A stretch of 64,000 nucleotides of DNA from Streptococcus sp. 'caviae' (GTDB lineage Bacteria; Bacillota; Bacilli; Lactobacillales; Streptococcaceae), in contig NZ_MOWR01000003.1 in NCBI RefSeq assembly GCF_001937065.1, positions 1 to 64,000 of the forward strand, read 5' to 3'. The notes under the pieces were generated by a model. The model had not been told where the DNA came from. It saw only the letters and a program-made list of their open reading frames with translations, and ran no database searches. Position numbers and translations under genes: made by a program. Of the stretch, positions 53,936 to 62,622 are shown piece after piece; positions within the stretch are counted from its first letter, which is position 1, and each line of letters starts with the position of its first letter.

Positions 53936-54417
53936 TATTGACCAGCATTAGCAGCACTGTCTGTGTTATTTTGCTGTTCTTGCTGATTATTGGCTGCTGA
54001 CGCCTGGCTGTCTGCCTGGTTTTGATTGGCAGCAGCGTTGCTGTCGCTGTCGTTTGCGACTGTTGTTGCCGCTTGATTTTGATCAGCAGCATTGTTGCTG
54101 TTGCCGGCAGCATTACTGTCAGCAGCATCTCCGGCCTGAGCATTATCAGCATTGCTGTTGCTGCCTGTATCCGAATTATCTACTTCTTTTTCTTTGATGA
54201 TAGTGGTTTTCGAAGTCGTATCGTTTTTATCGCTGTTGGCATTGCGGTAATTATTGATAGTAATCAAAGCTGTAATAATCCCTAAGATCCCGGCAGTAAT
54301 AGCAACGGTCTTTTGCAGGGCTGAAAAGCCTGTCTTGATATGCTCAGTCGGACGTCTGCGATTTTGTCCTTTAGGTTTTTTATTAGGTTGTTGACGACGA
54401 GAATAATTATTTGCCAT
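53935..54417 (-). CDS. Single-pass membrane protein with low-complexity Asn/Ala/Asp/Gln outer tail
   Basis: The 160-residue protein has a basic cytoplasmic head (about 1-33; RRQQPNKKPKGQNRRRP), one membrane helix (about 35-55) and a long extracellular tail made almost only of N, A, D, Q, S and T. The layout matches the streptococcal DUF6556-type proteins as I remember them; the function is unknown. The low-complexity tail may be a flexible wall spacer. The start follows GGAGG. Confidence 0.65.
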   Translation of the reverse strand: MANNYSRRQQPNKKPKGQNRRRPTEHIKTGFSALQKTVAITAGILGIITALITINNYRNANSDKNDTTSKTTIIKEKEVDNSDTGSNSNADNAQAGDAADSNAAGNSNNAADQNQAATTVANDSDSNAAANQNQADSQASAANNQQEQQNNTDSAANAGQ

Positions 54418-54507
54418 GTTTCCTCCTTTTTTATAATATTATACGCTTTTTCCCTAAAAAAGCCATAAAAAAGCAGCTCTTATTTTCTAAAGATGTATGG
54501 GGAAATA

Positions 54508-54516
54508 TGATATAAT
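54508..54516 (+). promoter_or_regulatory. Extended -10 promoter of the cysteine desulfurase gene
   Basis: TGATATAAT lies 30 bases before the start codon; AAGGTGAT is the ribosome binding site. Confidence 0.6.
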
Positions 54517-54545
54517 GTAGCTATTGTATTAAAAAAGGTGATAAG

Positions 54546-55688
54546 ATGATTTATTTTGATAATTCAGCTACAACGCTTCCCTATCCAGAGGCCGTCAAAA
54601 CCTATGAGGAAGCAGCAGTTAAGGTTTTTGGCAACCCCTCGAGTTTACACCGGCTGGGCAGCCAGGCAACGAGGATTTTACAAGCTTCCAGACAGCAGAT
54701 TGCAGCTCTTTTAGGCAAGTCTGAAGAGGAGATTTTTTTCACTTCCGGCGGGACAGAGGGGGATAATTGGGTCATTAAAGGTGTGGCTTTTGAGAAGAAG
54801 CACTATGGCAAGCATATTATCGTTTCCGCTATTGAACACCCAGCTGTTAAGGAATCTGCCAAATGGCTGCAGGAACAGGGCTTTGAAGTTGATTTTGCTC
54901 CTGTTGATGCTAAAGGTTTTGTTGATGTAAAAGTCCTAGCTGACTTAATCAGACCTGAGACGACACTGGTCTCTGTTATGGCTGTTAACAATGAGATTGG
55001 TTCTGTTCAGCCGATTGAGGCTATTTCTGAGCTCCTGTCTGATAAGCCGACAATTTCCTTTCATGTTGACGCTGTGCAGGCTGTCGGCAAGATTGCAAGG
55101 GAAACTTATCTGACTGACCGTGTTGATTTTGCGACTTTTTCCGGTCATAAATTTCACTCGGTGCGCGGCGTTGGCTTTATTTATAAAAAAGCAGGCAAGC
55201 GCATTTCACCCCTTTTAAATGGCGGCGGTCAGGAAGCAGGACTTAGAAGTACAACTGAAAATGTGGCTGGCATTGCAGCGACTGCCAAGGCCTTAAGGAT
55301 GGTACTTGACAAGGAAGCGGTAGCACAGCAAAAACTTCAGTCCATCAAGGAAACGCTGGCAGACAGCCTGTCTGATTATGATGATGTCACTCTTTTTTCA
55401 GGGATGGATGATTTTGCGCCCAATATTTTAACTTTTGGCATTAAAGGCGTCCGCGGTGAAGTGCTGGTGCATGCTTTGGAAGAACATGATATTTATGTTT
55501 CAACAACCAGTGCCTGCTCATCTAAAGCGGGCAAGCCTGCCGGTACGCTGATTGCCATGGGAATCCCGGCAAAATTGGCTCAGACTGCCGTTCGAATCAG
55601 TCTTGATGATGATAATGACAGGAGTCAGGCTGAACAATTTTTAACAGCCTTTAAGCATATTTACCAACAAACAAGAAAAGTCAGGTAG
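54546..55688 (+). CDS. Cysteine desulfurase (NifS/IscS-like), thiI partner
   Basis: The 380-residue PLP enzyme has FTSGGTEGDNW, HVDAVQAVGK, the PLP lysine K202 in SGHKFHSVRGVG, and the persulfide-forming cysteine at about C324 in SACSSKAG. Paired with thiI it should supply sulfur for 4-thiouridine in tRNA and possibly thiamine, as with NifZ-ThiI in Bacillus. A 223-base hairpin-bearing gap separates it from thiI. Confidence 0.92.
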   Translation: MIYFDNSATTLPYPEAVKTYEEAAVKVFGNPSSLHRLGSQATRILQASRQQIAALLGKSEEEIFFTSGGTEGDNWVIKGVAFEKKHYGKHIIVSAIEHPAVKESAKWLQEQGFEVDFAPVDAKGFVDVKVLADLIRPETTLVSVMAVNNEIGSVQPIEAISELLSDKPTISFHVDAVQAVGKIARETYLTDRVDFATFSGHKFHSVRGVGFIYKKAGKRISPLLNGGGQEAGLRSTTENVAGIAATAKALRMVLDKEAVAQQKLQSIKETLADSLSDYDDVTLFSGMDDFAPNILTFGIKGVRGEVLVHALEEHDIYVSTTSACSSKAGKPAGTLIAMGIPAKLAQTAVRISLDDDNDRSQAEQFLTAFKHIYQQTRKVR

Positions 55689-55701
55689 ACTCTTGTTGTA
55701 C

Positions 55702-55790
55702 ACTTGGCAAAGCTAAGGGAAATGCATAGCGTCTCAGATAAGCAGTGAAGAATTCTGAAAGTCTTACTGACCGTTGCTTTCTTGGCTTTC
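55702..55790. repeat. Imperfect inverted repeat between the desulfurase gene and thiI
   Basis: GGCAAAGCTAAGGGAAA (from about 55706) is nearly complementary to TTGCTTTCTTGGCTTTCC (from about 55773), giving a long hairpin. The rest of 55689-55911 has no open frame. It looks like another inserted palindromic repeat or a weak terminator inside the operon. Confidence 0.4.
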
Positions 55791-55911
55791 CTATATATTT
55801 TTAGAAAGGACTGAAAAACAGCCCCAAAAACTCGAAAATTTAAACAGCGGTGCAGCAGAATCTGACTTTTGCCGCAGTGGTTTTCTTAGTTGAGGGGACT
55901 TATATTTTTAT

Positions 55912-57132
55912 ATGATGCAGTATTCAGAAATTATGGTACGCTACGGAGAGCTGTCCACCAAGGGCAAAAACCGGATGCGCTTCATTAATCAATTAAAACG
56001 AAATATGAAACATGTCTTATCTGTTTATCCCGATGTCAAGGTGGCAGCAGATCGAGACCGTGCCCATGTTTACTTAAATGAAATGGATTATCATCCGGTG
56101 GCCGAATCGCTCAAGCAGATTATTGGTATTCAGGCCTTCTCACCCGTTTATAAAGTTGAAAAAGACGTCACTGTTTTGGAAAAGGCGGTGCAGGAAATCA
56201 TGACGGGTCTGTACCGTGAGGGATTAACCTTTAAGATTTCAAGCAAGAGAAGTGACCACGGTTTTAAGCTGGACAGCCGTGAGCTTAATCAAGTATTGGG
56301 CAGCGCCGTATTTGAAGCTTTACCGCAGATACAGGCTCAGATGAAAAATCCCGATGTTACTCTCAAGGTTGAGATTCGTGAGGAAGCGGCTTATCTATCC
56401 TATGAAAACATTAAAGGAGCTGGCGGTTTGCCGGTAGGTACTGCTGGCAAGGGCATGCTCATGCTGTCAGGAGGTATTGATTCACCGGTCGCTGGCTATC
56501 TTGCGTTGAAGCGCGGGGTTGATATTGAAGCAGTACATTTTGCCAGTCCGCCTTACACCAGTCCGGGTGCTCTGAAAAAGGCTCAGGATTTGACCCGTAA
56601 ACTGACTAAATTCGGCGGCAATATCCAATTTATCGAAGTGCCCTTTACAGAAATTCAGGAAGAAATTAAAGCCAAAGCACCTGAGGCCTATTTGATGACT
56701 CTGACCCGCCGCTTTATGATGCGTATTACGGATCGCATTCGAGAAGAACGCGGCGGTCTAGTCATTATTAATGGTGAAAGTCTGGGTCAGGTTGCCAGCC
56801 AAACCTTGGAATCTATGCAGGCTATCAATGCGGTGACCGCTACGCCTGTTATTCGGCCGGTTGTGACCATGGATAAACTGGAAATAATTGATATTGCAGA
56901 AAAAATCGATACCTTTAATATCTCCATTCAGCCGTTTGAAGACTGCTGTACGATTTTTGCGCCCGATCGGCCCAAAACCAATCCCAAGATTAAAAATGTA
57001 GAGCAGTATGAAAGCAGATTAGATGTTGAGGGCCTGGTTGCGCGTGCTGTAGCCGGTATCAAGGTCACGGAAATAACCCCGCAGACGCATGAGACAGATG
57101 AAGTGGACGATCTGATTGCTGATTTATTGTAG
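55912..57132 (+). CDS. thiI: tRNA 4-thiouridine synthase ThiI
   Basis: The 406-residue enzyme has an N-terminal ferredoxin-like plus THUMP region (about 1-165) and a PP-loop domain with [18 protein letters not shown] (about 180-197). It lacks the C-terminal rhodanese domain of enterobacterial ThiI, as is normal in Firmicutes, and takes sulfur from the upstream desulfurase. Two adjacent ATG codons (55912 and 55915) could both be used; the nearest site, GAGGGGA, is rather distant. Confidence 0.94.
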   Translation: MMQYSEIMVRYGELSTKGKNRMRFINQLKRNMKHVLSVYPDVKVAADRDRAHVYLNEMDYHPVAESLKQIIGIQAFSPVYKVEKDVTVLEKAVQEIMTGLYREGLTFKISSKRSDHGFKLDSRELNQVLGSAVFEALPQIQAQMKNPDVTLKVEIREEAAYLSYENIKGAGGLPVGTAGKGMLMLSGGIDSPVAGYLALKRGVDIEAVHFASPPYTSPGALKKAQDLTRKLTKFGGNIQFIEVPFTEIQEEIKAKAPEAYLMTLTRRFMMRITDRIREERGGLVIINGESLGQVASQTLESMQAINAVTATPVIRPVVTMDKLEIIDIAEKIDTFNISIQPFEDCCTIFAPDRPKTNPKIKNVEQYESRLDVEGLVARAVAGIKVTEITPQTHETDEVDDLIADLL

Positions 57133-57148
57133 TGCTGTTAAAAATAAT

Positions 57149-57243
57149 AAAGCTGAGAGATCAGAACTGCCCCTTAAAAAGCTGGAAAAAATAAGCCAGC
57201 TTAAAGGGACCAGTTAGGACTCTCAGCTTTTTAAATAGCAGCG
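57149..57243. terminator. Long nested terminator after thiI with IS3-end-like core
   Basis: AAAGCTGAGAG (57149-57159) pairs with CTCTCAGCTTTTT (57230-57242). Inside, AACTGCCCCTTAAAAAGCTGG faces AGCCAGCTTAAAGGGACCAGTT, a second stem of about 18 pairs. The inner arms look like degenerate IS3 terminal repeats (ACTG-CCCC-AAAA-G-TGG), as in 29689-29777. Confidence 0.7.
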
Positions 57244-57342
57244 GCAATCGTTGGAAACAATATCCAGAAGCAAAAATAATATGATATAATAAACTAAAAA
57301 CTTATTAAGAAACCGCTTTCTCTTGCTAGGAAGGTGATTATA

Positions 57343-58542
57343 ATGAAAAAGAAAAGGTTTGCCAAGGATCGTAAAAAAGAAGAAACACTTGTTTTGGCAG
57401 TTGGCTTTGGCTTTTTGCTGATTTTGCTGCTGATATATCATTTCATGGATAAAGACAGCAATGAAGCGGTGAAAAACACAGGTGACGGAATTAAAACGGC
57501 TCGTGTCGTGGCAAACGGGGATATTCTTTACCATGACATCCTTTATACGAGTGCCAGAAAGAGTGATGGTTCTTACGATTTCAATCCCTACTTTGAATAC
57601 GCTAAAGAATGGATTTCTAAAGCCGATCTGGCCATTGGCGATTTTGAAGGGACCATCAGTCCGGACTTTCCTTTGGGAGGCTATCCCTTGTTTAATGCAC
57701 CGGCAGAAGCCGCCCAATCTATGAAGGACACAGGTTATGACGTCGTTGATTTAGCCCATAACCATATCCTTGATTCCCAGCTGTCAGGCGCTTTGAACAC
57801 AGTGAAAACCTTTAATGATTTAGGATTGGATACCATTGGCATTTACAAGAAAAACCGTGCTAAAGAAGGGATACTGATTAAAAATGTCAAAGGCATCAAA
57901 ATAGCTATTTTAGGCTATGCCTATGGCTATAACGGGATGGAAGCCAACCTGACTAAAAAAGAGCGGGCAGCACATCTTTCCAATCTCAATCAAAAGAAAA
58001 TCAAGGCCGAGCTTAAAGAAGCCGAAAAGAAAGCGGATGTCACCATAGTGATGCCGCAGATGGGAACGGAGTACGCTCTGGAGCCGACGGATGAGCAAAA
58101 GACACTCTATCATAAGATGGTCAAGTGGGGAGCAGATGTCATTTTCGGAGGCCATCCGCATGTAGCAGAGCCGTCTGAAACACTGAAAAAAGACGGAGAA
58201 AAGAAGTTTATCATTTATTCTATGGGAAATTTCATCTCTAATCAGTCTTATGAAAATCTGCAAAATTATTGGACAGAACGCGGACTGCTTATGGATGTTA
58301 CCTTTGAGAAAAAAGCAGGCAAGACGACCATCAAAACAGTCAAAGCTCACCCGACCATGGTCTGGTCTTGGGGTAAGGGCCAAGTAGGTGCAGAAGGCTA
58401 TGAATATAAGGATTACCGAGTCCTGATTTTGGAAGACTTCATCAAAGGCGGCAAGTACCGCAAAAAGCTGGATGCTGCCATGAAAGAAAAAGCTGATACA
58501 GCCTATAAAGAAATGAAAGACCTGGTTCATTTGCAATGGTAG
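57343..58542 (+). CDS. CapA/PgsA-family membrane-anchored protein
   Basis: I chose the ATG at 57343 after AGGAAGGTGA; GTG at 57334 lies within this site. The 399-residue protein has an N-terminal membrane anchor (about 14-34) and an outer metallophosphatase-like CapA domain. Motifs include VANGDILYHDILY, GDFEGTIS, DLAHNHILDSQ, PQMGTEY and GGHPHVAEP. In Bacillus this family takes part in poly-gamma-glutamate capsule export, but streptococcal members lie alone without pgsBC, so its substrate here is unknown. Confidence 0.85.
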   Translation: MKKKRFAKDRKKEETLVLAVGFGFLLILLLIYHFMDKDSNEAVKNTGDGIKTARVVANGDILYHDILYTSARKSDGSYDFNPYFEYAKEWISKADLAIGDFEGTISPDFPLGGYPLFNAPAEAAQSMKDTGYDVVDLAHNHILDSQLSGALNTVKTFNDLGLDTIGIYKKNRAKEGILIKNVKGIKIAILGYAYGYNGMEANLTKKERAAHLSNLNQKKIKAELKEAEKKADVTIVMPQMGTEYALEPTDEQKTLYHKMVKWGADVIFGGHPHVAEPSETLKKDGEKKFIIYSMGNFISNQSYENLQNYWTERGLLMDVTFEKKAGKTTIKTVKAHPTMVWSWGKGQVGAEGYEYKDYRVLILEDFIKGGKYRKKLDAAMKEKADTAYKEMKDLVHLQW

Positions 58543-58572
58543 CCAAAGCATTGTTGACAAGAAAGGAAAACG

Positions 58573-59106
58573 ATGACCTTAACCCGGCAAAAAGTAAGCC
58601 CCTTCAGCAAAGCTTATAATGATGTCAAAAAGCTCTATCTATCAGCCTTTCCGCCTAATGAGCGTCTGCCTTATTTCTTGCTGCTGGTAAACAGTGTGCG
58701 GTCTCTGGCAAAGTGCTATGCTTATTATGAGCAGGAAGAGTTTGTCGGTTTTGCTTATATTCTTGAATCTAAAAAGCAGGTGTTTATCCTCTTTTTGGCG
58801 GTTAATGAGCCGGTTCGCTCTAAGGGATACGGCAGTATGATACTGGCGCAGATTCGAGAATACGCTGGCCTAAGACCGCTTATATTGACAATAGAACCGC
58901 CTGATAAAGAAGCCCCAAATAGTGAGCAAAGGAGGCGGCGCCTGTCCTTTTATGAGCGCAATGGCTATCAGGCAACATCACATTACTATTATGAAGGGCA
59001 GGAATGCTATCAGATACTGACTACGGATCAGAATGCTGATTTGGAGCATTTCCAAAAATTAGCCAGAAGAGCTACTCTGGGATTTGTGCCTATCGAAGTT
59101 AGGTAG
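58573..59106 (+). CDS. GNAT-family acetyltransferase
   Basis: The 177-residue protein has the acetyl-CoA loop VRSKGYGSMILAQ (about 80-92), an ILTIEPPDKEAPNSEQRRRR stretch and RRLSFYERNGYQ, the standard GNAT C-terminal helix. The EPP-x(8)-RR motif is seen in streptococcal GNATs of unknown substrate. It starts after GAAAGGAAA, 30 bases after the CapA-like gene, and may be co-transcribed. Confidence 0.85.
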   Translation: MTLTRQKVSPFSKAYNDVKKLYLSAFPPNERLPYFLLLVNSVRSLAKCYAYYEQEEFVGFAYILESKKQVFILFLAVNEPVRSKGYGSMILAQIREYAGLRPLILTIEPPDKEAPNSEQRRRRLSFYERNGYQATSHYYYEGQECYQILTTDQNADLEHFQKLARRATLGFVPIEVR

Positions 59107-59158
59107 TTATCAGCATCAGGATTCTAGAATAATTCTCTAAATAAATTGTCTCTAATCC

Positions 59159-59187
59159 TTGAAATAGCCAGCTGACTGTGCTATAAT
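59159..59187 (+). promoter_or_regulatory. Promoter of rplU-prp-rpmA
   Basis: TTGAAA (59159-59164), a 17-base spacer and TATAAT (59182-59187) with an extended -10 TGC. The transcript starts about 125 bases before rplU. Confidence 0.8.
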
Positions 59188-59199
59188 GTAAAAGTTGAC

Positions 59200-59312
59200 T
59201 AAATGCACATCCTGTGCAACCGCACGAACACCGTTTTAAGCAGTTTCGCACTCACGGTGCAAGGCGAGTCTTCACATGAGGGAAACCTCGCAGCAAAATC
59301 TTATAGGAGGTG
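59200..59312 (+). ncRNA. L21 ribosomal protein leader
   Basis: The 5' UTR holds GC-rich pairing segments (GCAACCGCACGAAC, CGCACTCACGGTGC, GTCTTCACATGAGG, AACCTCGC). It sits between the promoter and the AGGAGG of rplU, exactly where Firmicutes carry the L21 leader. That leader is thought to bind L21 and repress the operon. The assignment rests on position, size and the hairpin CGCAC-TCACG-GTGC; no covariance model was run. Confidence 0.7.
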
Positions 59313-59316
59313 CATA

Positions 59317-59631
59317 ATGAGCACATACGCAATTATTAAAACTGGCGGAAAACAAGTTAAAGTTGAAATAGGACAAACAATCTACGTTGAAAAACTTGAT
59401 GTTGAAGCCGGATCAGAAGTAACATTTAACGAAGTTGTTCTTGTCGGCGGCGACAAAACGGTTGTCGGTACTCCGCTTGTTGAAGGAGCTTCAGTTGTCG
59501 GCACTGCTGAAAAACAAGGCAAACAAAAGAAAGTTGTTACTTTCAAATACAAACCTAAGAAAGGCAGCCATCGTAAACAAGGACACCGTCAGCCTTATAC
59601 AAAAGTTGTTATCAACGCTATCAACGCTTAA
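59317..59631 (+). CDS. rplU: 50S ribosomal protein L21
   Basis: The 104-residue protein starts at 59317 after TAGGAGG. It begins [16 protein letters not shown] and ends with the RNA-binding [17 protein letters not shown] tail. An in-frame start at 59203 would lie in the leader RNA and is rejected. It is the first gene of the rplU-prp-rpmA operon. Confidence 0.98.
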   Translation: MSTYAIIKTGGKQVKVEIGQTIYVEKLDVEAGSEVTFNEVVLVGGDKTVVGTPLVEGASVVGTAEKQGKQKKVVTFKYKPKKGSHRKQGHRQPYTKVVINAINA

Positions 59632-59642
59632 TCTTTCTTTTT

Positions 59643-59978
59643 ATGATTCAAGCAACGTTTATTCGTCATGACAGCCTGCTGGAAAGCAGCCAGCTGACCG
59701 GACATGCCGGCAGCGGCGAATATGGTTTTGATATTGTCTGTGCAGCTGTCTCAGCCCTAGCAATGAATTTTGTCAATTCACTCGAAGCTCTGGCAGACTG
59801 TAAGGCCGCTTTAGATTTAAATGAAATTGATGGTGGTTACATGAGAATTGATTTGTCGCATGTAAGCCACAAAAGAGATGAGAAAGTTCAGCTTTTGTTT
59901 GAAAGCTTTCTCTTAGGTATGACTAATTTGGCGGAACATTCATCAGAATTTGTATCCGTCAGGGTCATCGAAAATTAA
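59643..59978 (+). CDS. prp: Ribosomal-processing cysteine protease Prp
   Basis: The 111-residue protein has catalytic H21 in GHAGSG and C33 in DIVCAAVSAL. Prp removes the N-terminal extension of L27. Its position between rplU and rpmA is the conserved one, and the downstream L27 has the matching extension, so this organism should need Prp for ribosome assembly. Confidence 0.95.
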   Translation: MIQATFIRHDSLLESSQLTGHAGSGEYGFDIVCAAVSALAMNFVNSLEALADCKAALDLNEIDGGYMRIDLSHVSHKRDEKVQLLFESFLLGMTNLAEHSSEFVSVRVIEN

Positions 59979-59999
59979 CTGAAAAGAGGAGACAACATT

Positions 60000-60293
60000 A
60001 TGTTAAAAATGAATCTTGCTAACTTGCAGCTTTTCGCCCACAAAAAAGGTGGCGGTTCTACATCTAACGGACGTGATTCAGAAAGCAAGCGCCTCGGTGC
60101 TAAAGCTGCTGACGGCCAAACTGTTTCAGGCGGCTCAATCCTTTACCGTCAACGCGGAACACATATCCATCCAGGAGCTAACGTAGGCCGCGGCGGAGAT
60201 GATACGCTCTTTGCTAAGGTTGAAGGTGTGGTACGTTTCGAACGTAAAGGCCGCGATAAGAAACAAGTTTCTGTTTACCCAATTGCAAAATAA
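60000..60293 (+). CDS. rpmA: 50S ribosomal protein L27 with Prp-cleaved extension
   Basis: The 97-residue precursor begins [20 protein letters not shown]. The LANLQLFA segment is the Prp recognition site, and cleavage after A13 exposes HKKGGGS, the mature tail that reaches the peptidyl-transferase centre. The start follows GAGGAGAC. A strong terminator follows. Confidence 0.98.
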   Translation: MLKMNLANLQLFAHKKGGGSTSNGRDSESKRLGAKAADGQTVSGGSILYRQRGTHIHPGANVGRGGDDTLFAKVEGVVRFERKGRDKKQVSVYPIAK

Positions 60294-60300
60294 ACAAGAC

Positions 60301-60327
60301 AAAACCTGCTTTTATGCAGGTTTTTTT
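60301..60327 (+). terminator. rpmA terminator
   Basis: AAAACCTGC-TTTTAT-GCAGGTTTTTTT, just after the stop codon. Confidence 0.93.
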
Positions 60328-60368
60328 ACGCTGTGTTCTGTCTTCAAAAGACATGAGATTTTTATTTT

Positions 60369-60439
60369 AAAAGCCAAAAAGAAAGTGAAGCAGGATTGGA
60401 TTTCTTAAAACGCTAATCTGTGCTTCACTTTTTGCTTTT
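60369..60439 (-). terminator. Terminator (minus strand) of the glucan-binding protein gene
   Basis: AAAAGC with AAGTGAAGCA pairs with TGCTTCACTT and GCTTTT (60421-60439) around a loop of 28 bases. A/T runs occur on both sides. Confidence 0.7.
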
Positions 60440-60528
60440 AACATTAATTTTAATGCGCTTGTAGCAGCTTTATCTTTTTGGCTGTTAATATGTGAGCTTC
60501 CTGAATGAAAAGCATTGATTATAAGCGG

Positions 60529-62325
60529 TTAAGGCTGCTGGAGACTTGCCTTGCCTTGGGAATCAATGTGATAGGTTTTGCCATTATATGACAGCGTACG
60601 GTCAGTCCATTTTTCGCCGGTATCCGGATCAAAATAGTAGAGACTGCCATCAATTTCAAAAAGCTCTCCTTTGATTTGTCCGCCTTCTTGATGAGAATAG
60701 CCCAGCTTACTGTCATAGGAGGGCTGAAAGTAGAGCTGCTTACCGTCAATCGTCTGCCAGCCTAAAAGGGCGGCGCCATCTGCTCCCAAGTAGAGCCAGC
60801 CGCTGAAAACAGGCTGATAATAGTAATTGTTAGATGGGGTAATGTAAACAAAGCGGTTGGTCCACATCTCTCCGCTGTCCGGATCAAAATAATAAAATTT
60901 CCCCTGATCTTGAATCAGCCGGCCTTTAGCCTGACTGCCGTCAGCATAGAAATAAAGCCGCTTGCCATCAATCGTCTGCCAGCCTGAAAGGGCAGCGCCA
61001 TCGTCATCTAAATAATACCAGACATCGTAGTAGCTGCTGTAGCGGTCGCTGTATTGCTTCTGACTGACAAAACGATTCGTCCACATCTCCCCGCTGTTTG
61101 GATCAAGATAATATTTCTTGCCATTAACTACCAGCATCGTTCCTTTAACTTGGCTGCCATCACTGTTAAAATACAGTCTTTGTCCGTTGATAGTTTGCCA
61201 GCCCTTGGCAAGTTGATTGTTCTCATCGAGGTAATACCAGTTGTTTTCATTCTGGTAGAATTGGCCGTTTTCGATTTTTTGATTGAGAAGAAGCCCGCTT
61301 TGGCGATCGGTCAAAATGAGCTGACCATTATCGTCGTAGCCGATACCCTTTAGCTGTCTGCCTTGCTTGTCAAAATAGTAGCTTTGATTATTGATGGTTT
61401 GATAGCCGGTCAGAGCCTTTCCCTGACTGTCAAGATAATACCAGTCACCGATATAATTGACGAAACGGTTGGTCCACATTTCCCCGCTGTTCGGATCAAA
61501 ATAATACTTGTCACCATCAATCGTGTATAGGTTTCCCTTATACTGAGCGGCCGTTCTGGCCTTACCTTTTTCGGCGAAGTAGAGCTGTTTGCCATCAATG
61601 GTCTGCCAGCCGGTGAGAGCCTTTCCGTCTTCGTCCAAATAGTAGAAGCTGCCAGCTTTTTTGACAAATTGACTGACAGTTGGATGTCCTTGTGAGTCCA
61701 TATAGTAAATCTCATCATTTACAGTAATCAGCCGGTCCTTCTGCAGGCTTCCGTCTGTTGAAAAATAGTAGGTCTGACCGTCAATCGTTTGAAAGCCGGT
61801 GAGAGTCTGGCCTTCTTGGTCAATGTAGTAAGTTTTTCCGTTATCTTTAGTGATAAAGCCCCTTGTTTCAGCAGAGGTCTGCCTTTTGTTTTTGGCTGTC
61901 TGTGCCTGAGAAGAAGCAGAGGTCTGTTTTTGAGCGGCTTTTTCTTTCCTTGCAGCAGCAGTTGTTTGCCCTTCGCTGCCGGCAGCCGTTGCTTCCGCTG
62001 TTGTGGCTGCTGTTTGTTCTTGGCTATCTTTTTGGGAAGCGGCCGTCGCTGGCTGAGTCTGTGCTGTGTCGTCAGAAACACTGTTGGCTTCTTGCGGCTG
62101 ATCGGAATCTTTGGTGACATCAGAACTTGAATAGTGGTCTGAAACAGGCTCAGAAACAGTTTCGGTCGTTTGGGCAAGGACAGAGCTGCTTGGTGCAGGT
62201 GCCTGATCCTCAGCCAAAACCGAAGTGCCTAAAGAGCCTAGCAGCAGAGCGGCTGTGCTCATGAGGAACACTCTGTGTTTTTTAATCTTTTCCTTAGCAA
62301 ATTTAAAATGTCCTTGTCTTATCAT
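60529..62325 (-). CDS. Secreted glucan-binding/choline-binding-type repeat protein
   Basis: The 598-residue precursor has a long signal peptide (1-38, cut after SVLA), a Ser/Thr/Ala/Gln-rich linker (39-150), and aromatic repeats to the end (151-598). Six modules contain G-W/F/Y-QTI-x-G-x-x-x-Y-F and four contain SGEMWTNRF-like units, the pattern of the glucan-binding domains of Gtf enzymes and GbpA. There is no glucosyltransferase domain, no LPXTG anchor and no lipase domain. By family it should bind extracellular alpha-glucan and assist biofilm cohesion. It sits alone on the minus strand within the rpmA-lspA interval. Confidence 0.85.
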   Translation of the reverse strand: MIRQGHFKFAKEKIKKHRVFLMSTAALLLGSLGTSVLAEDQAPAPSSSVLAQTTETVSEPVSDHYSSSDVTKDSDQPQEANSVSDDTAQTQPATAASQKDSQEQTAATTAEATAAGSEGQTTAAARKEKAAQKQTSASSQAQTAKNKRQTSAETRGFITKDNGKTYYIDQEGQTLTGFQTIDGQTYYFSTDGSLQKDRLITVNDEIYYMDSQGHPTVSQFVKKAGSFYYLDEDGKALTGWQTIDGKQLYFAEKGKARTAAQYKGNLYTIDGDKYYFDPNSGEMWTNRFVNYIGDWYYLDSQGKALTGYQTINNQSYYFDKQGRQLKGIGYDDNGQLILTDRQSGLLLNQKIENGQFYQNENNWYYLDENNQLAKGWQTINGQRLYFNSDGSQVKGTMLVVNGKKYYLDPNSGEMWTNRFVSQKQYSDRYSSYYDVWYYLDDDGAALSGWQTIDGKRLYFYADGSQAKGRLIQDQGKFYYFDPDSGEMWTNRFVYITPSNNYYYQPVFSGWLYLGADGAALLGWQTIDGKQLYFQPSYDSKLGYSHQEGGQIKGELFEIDGSLYYFDPDTGEKWTDRTLSYNGKTYHIDSQGKASLQQP

Positions 62326-62368
62326 AAAAACCTCTTTCTTCTAAAGCAAAGTACCGGTCGGCACCTTT

Positions 62369-62377
62369 ATTATAGCA
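62369..62377 (-). promoter_or_regulatory. Extended -10 promoter of the glucan-binding protein gene
   Basis: On the minus strand TGCTATAAT occupies 62377-62369, followed by the AAAGAGG ribosome binding site. The remaining 62378-62622 holds the divergent regulator promoter (TATAAT at 62586-62591) and no open frame. Confidence 0.6.
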
Positions 62378-62622
62378 CGCTGTCTGGGCTTTATTCCTTA
62401 GTGACTGTAAATGATAGCGATCTGTAATGCTGCTGAGATGATGACGCTGGTTTGTCAAAAAAACGATATCTGGAGCTGTCTTTTGTGGCAGTAAAATGAT
62501 TAAAAAGATCTCCTTTTCTACAGGTCAGGTGCCTGCCTTGCAAAGATAATAAGAGAAAATCACGCGTAAAGTCTGACTTTTATTGTATAATAGAAACAGC
62601 AGTTAAAAAAGAAAGAAGTATC

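Noticed and set aside
59203..59316. 38-codon N-terminal extension of L21
   Set aside because: The region is the structured leader RNA; the strong AGGAGG is placed for the ATG at 59317, which gives the normal L21 start.
61728..62177. Lys/Gln-rich 149-codon minus-strand frame and plus-strand frames at 61789-62130
   Set aside because: They are other-frame readings of the repetitive Ser/Thr/Ala/Gln linker of the glucan-binding protein gene.
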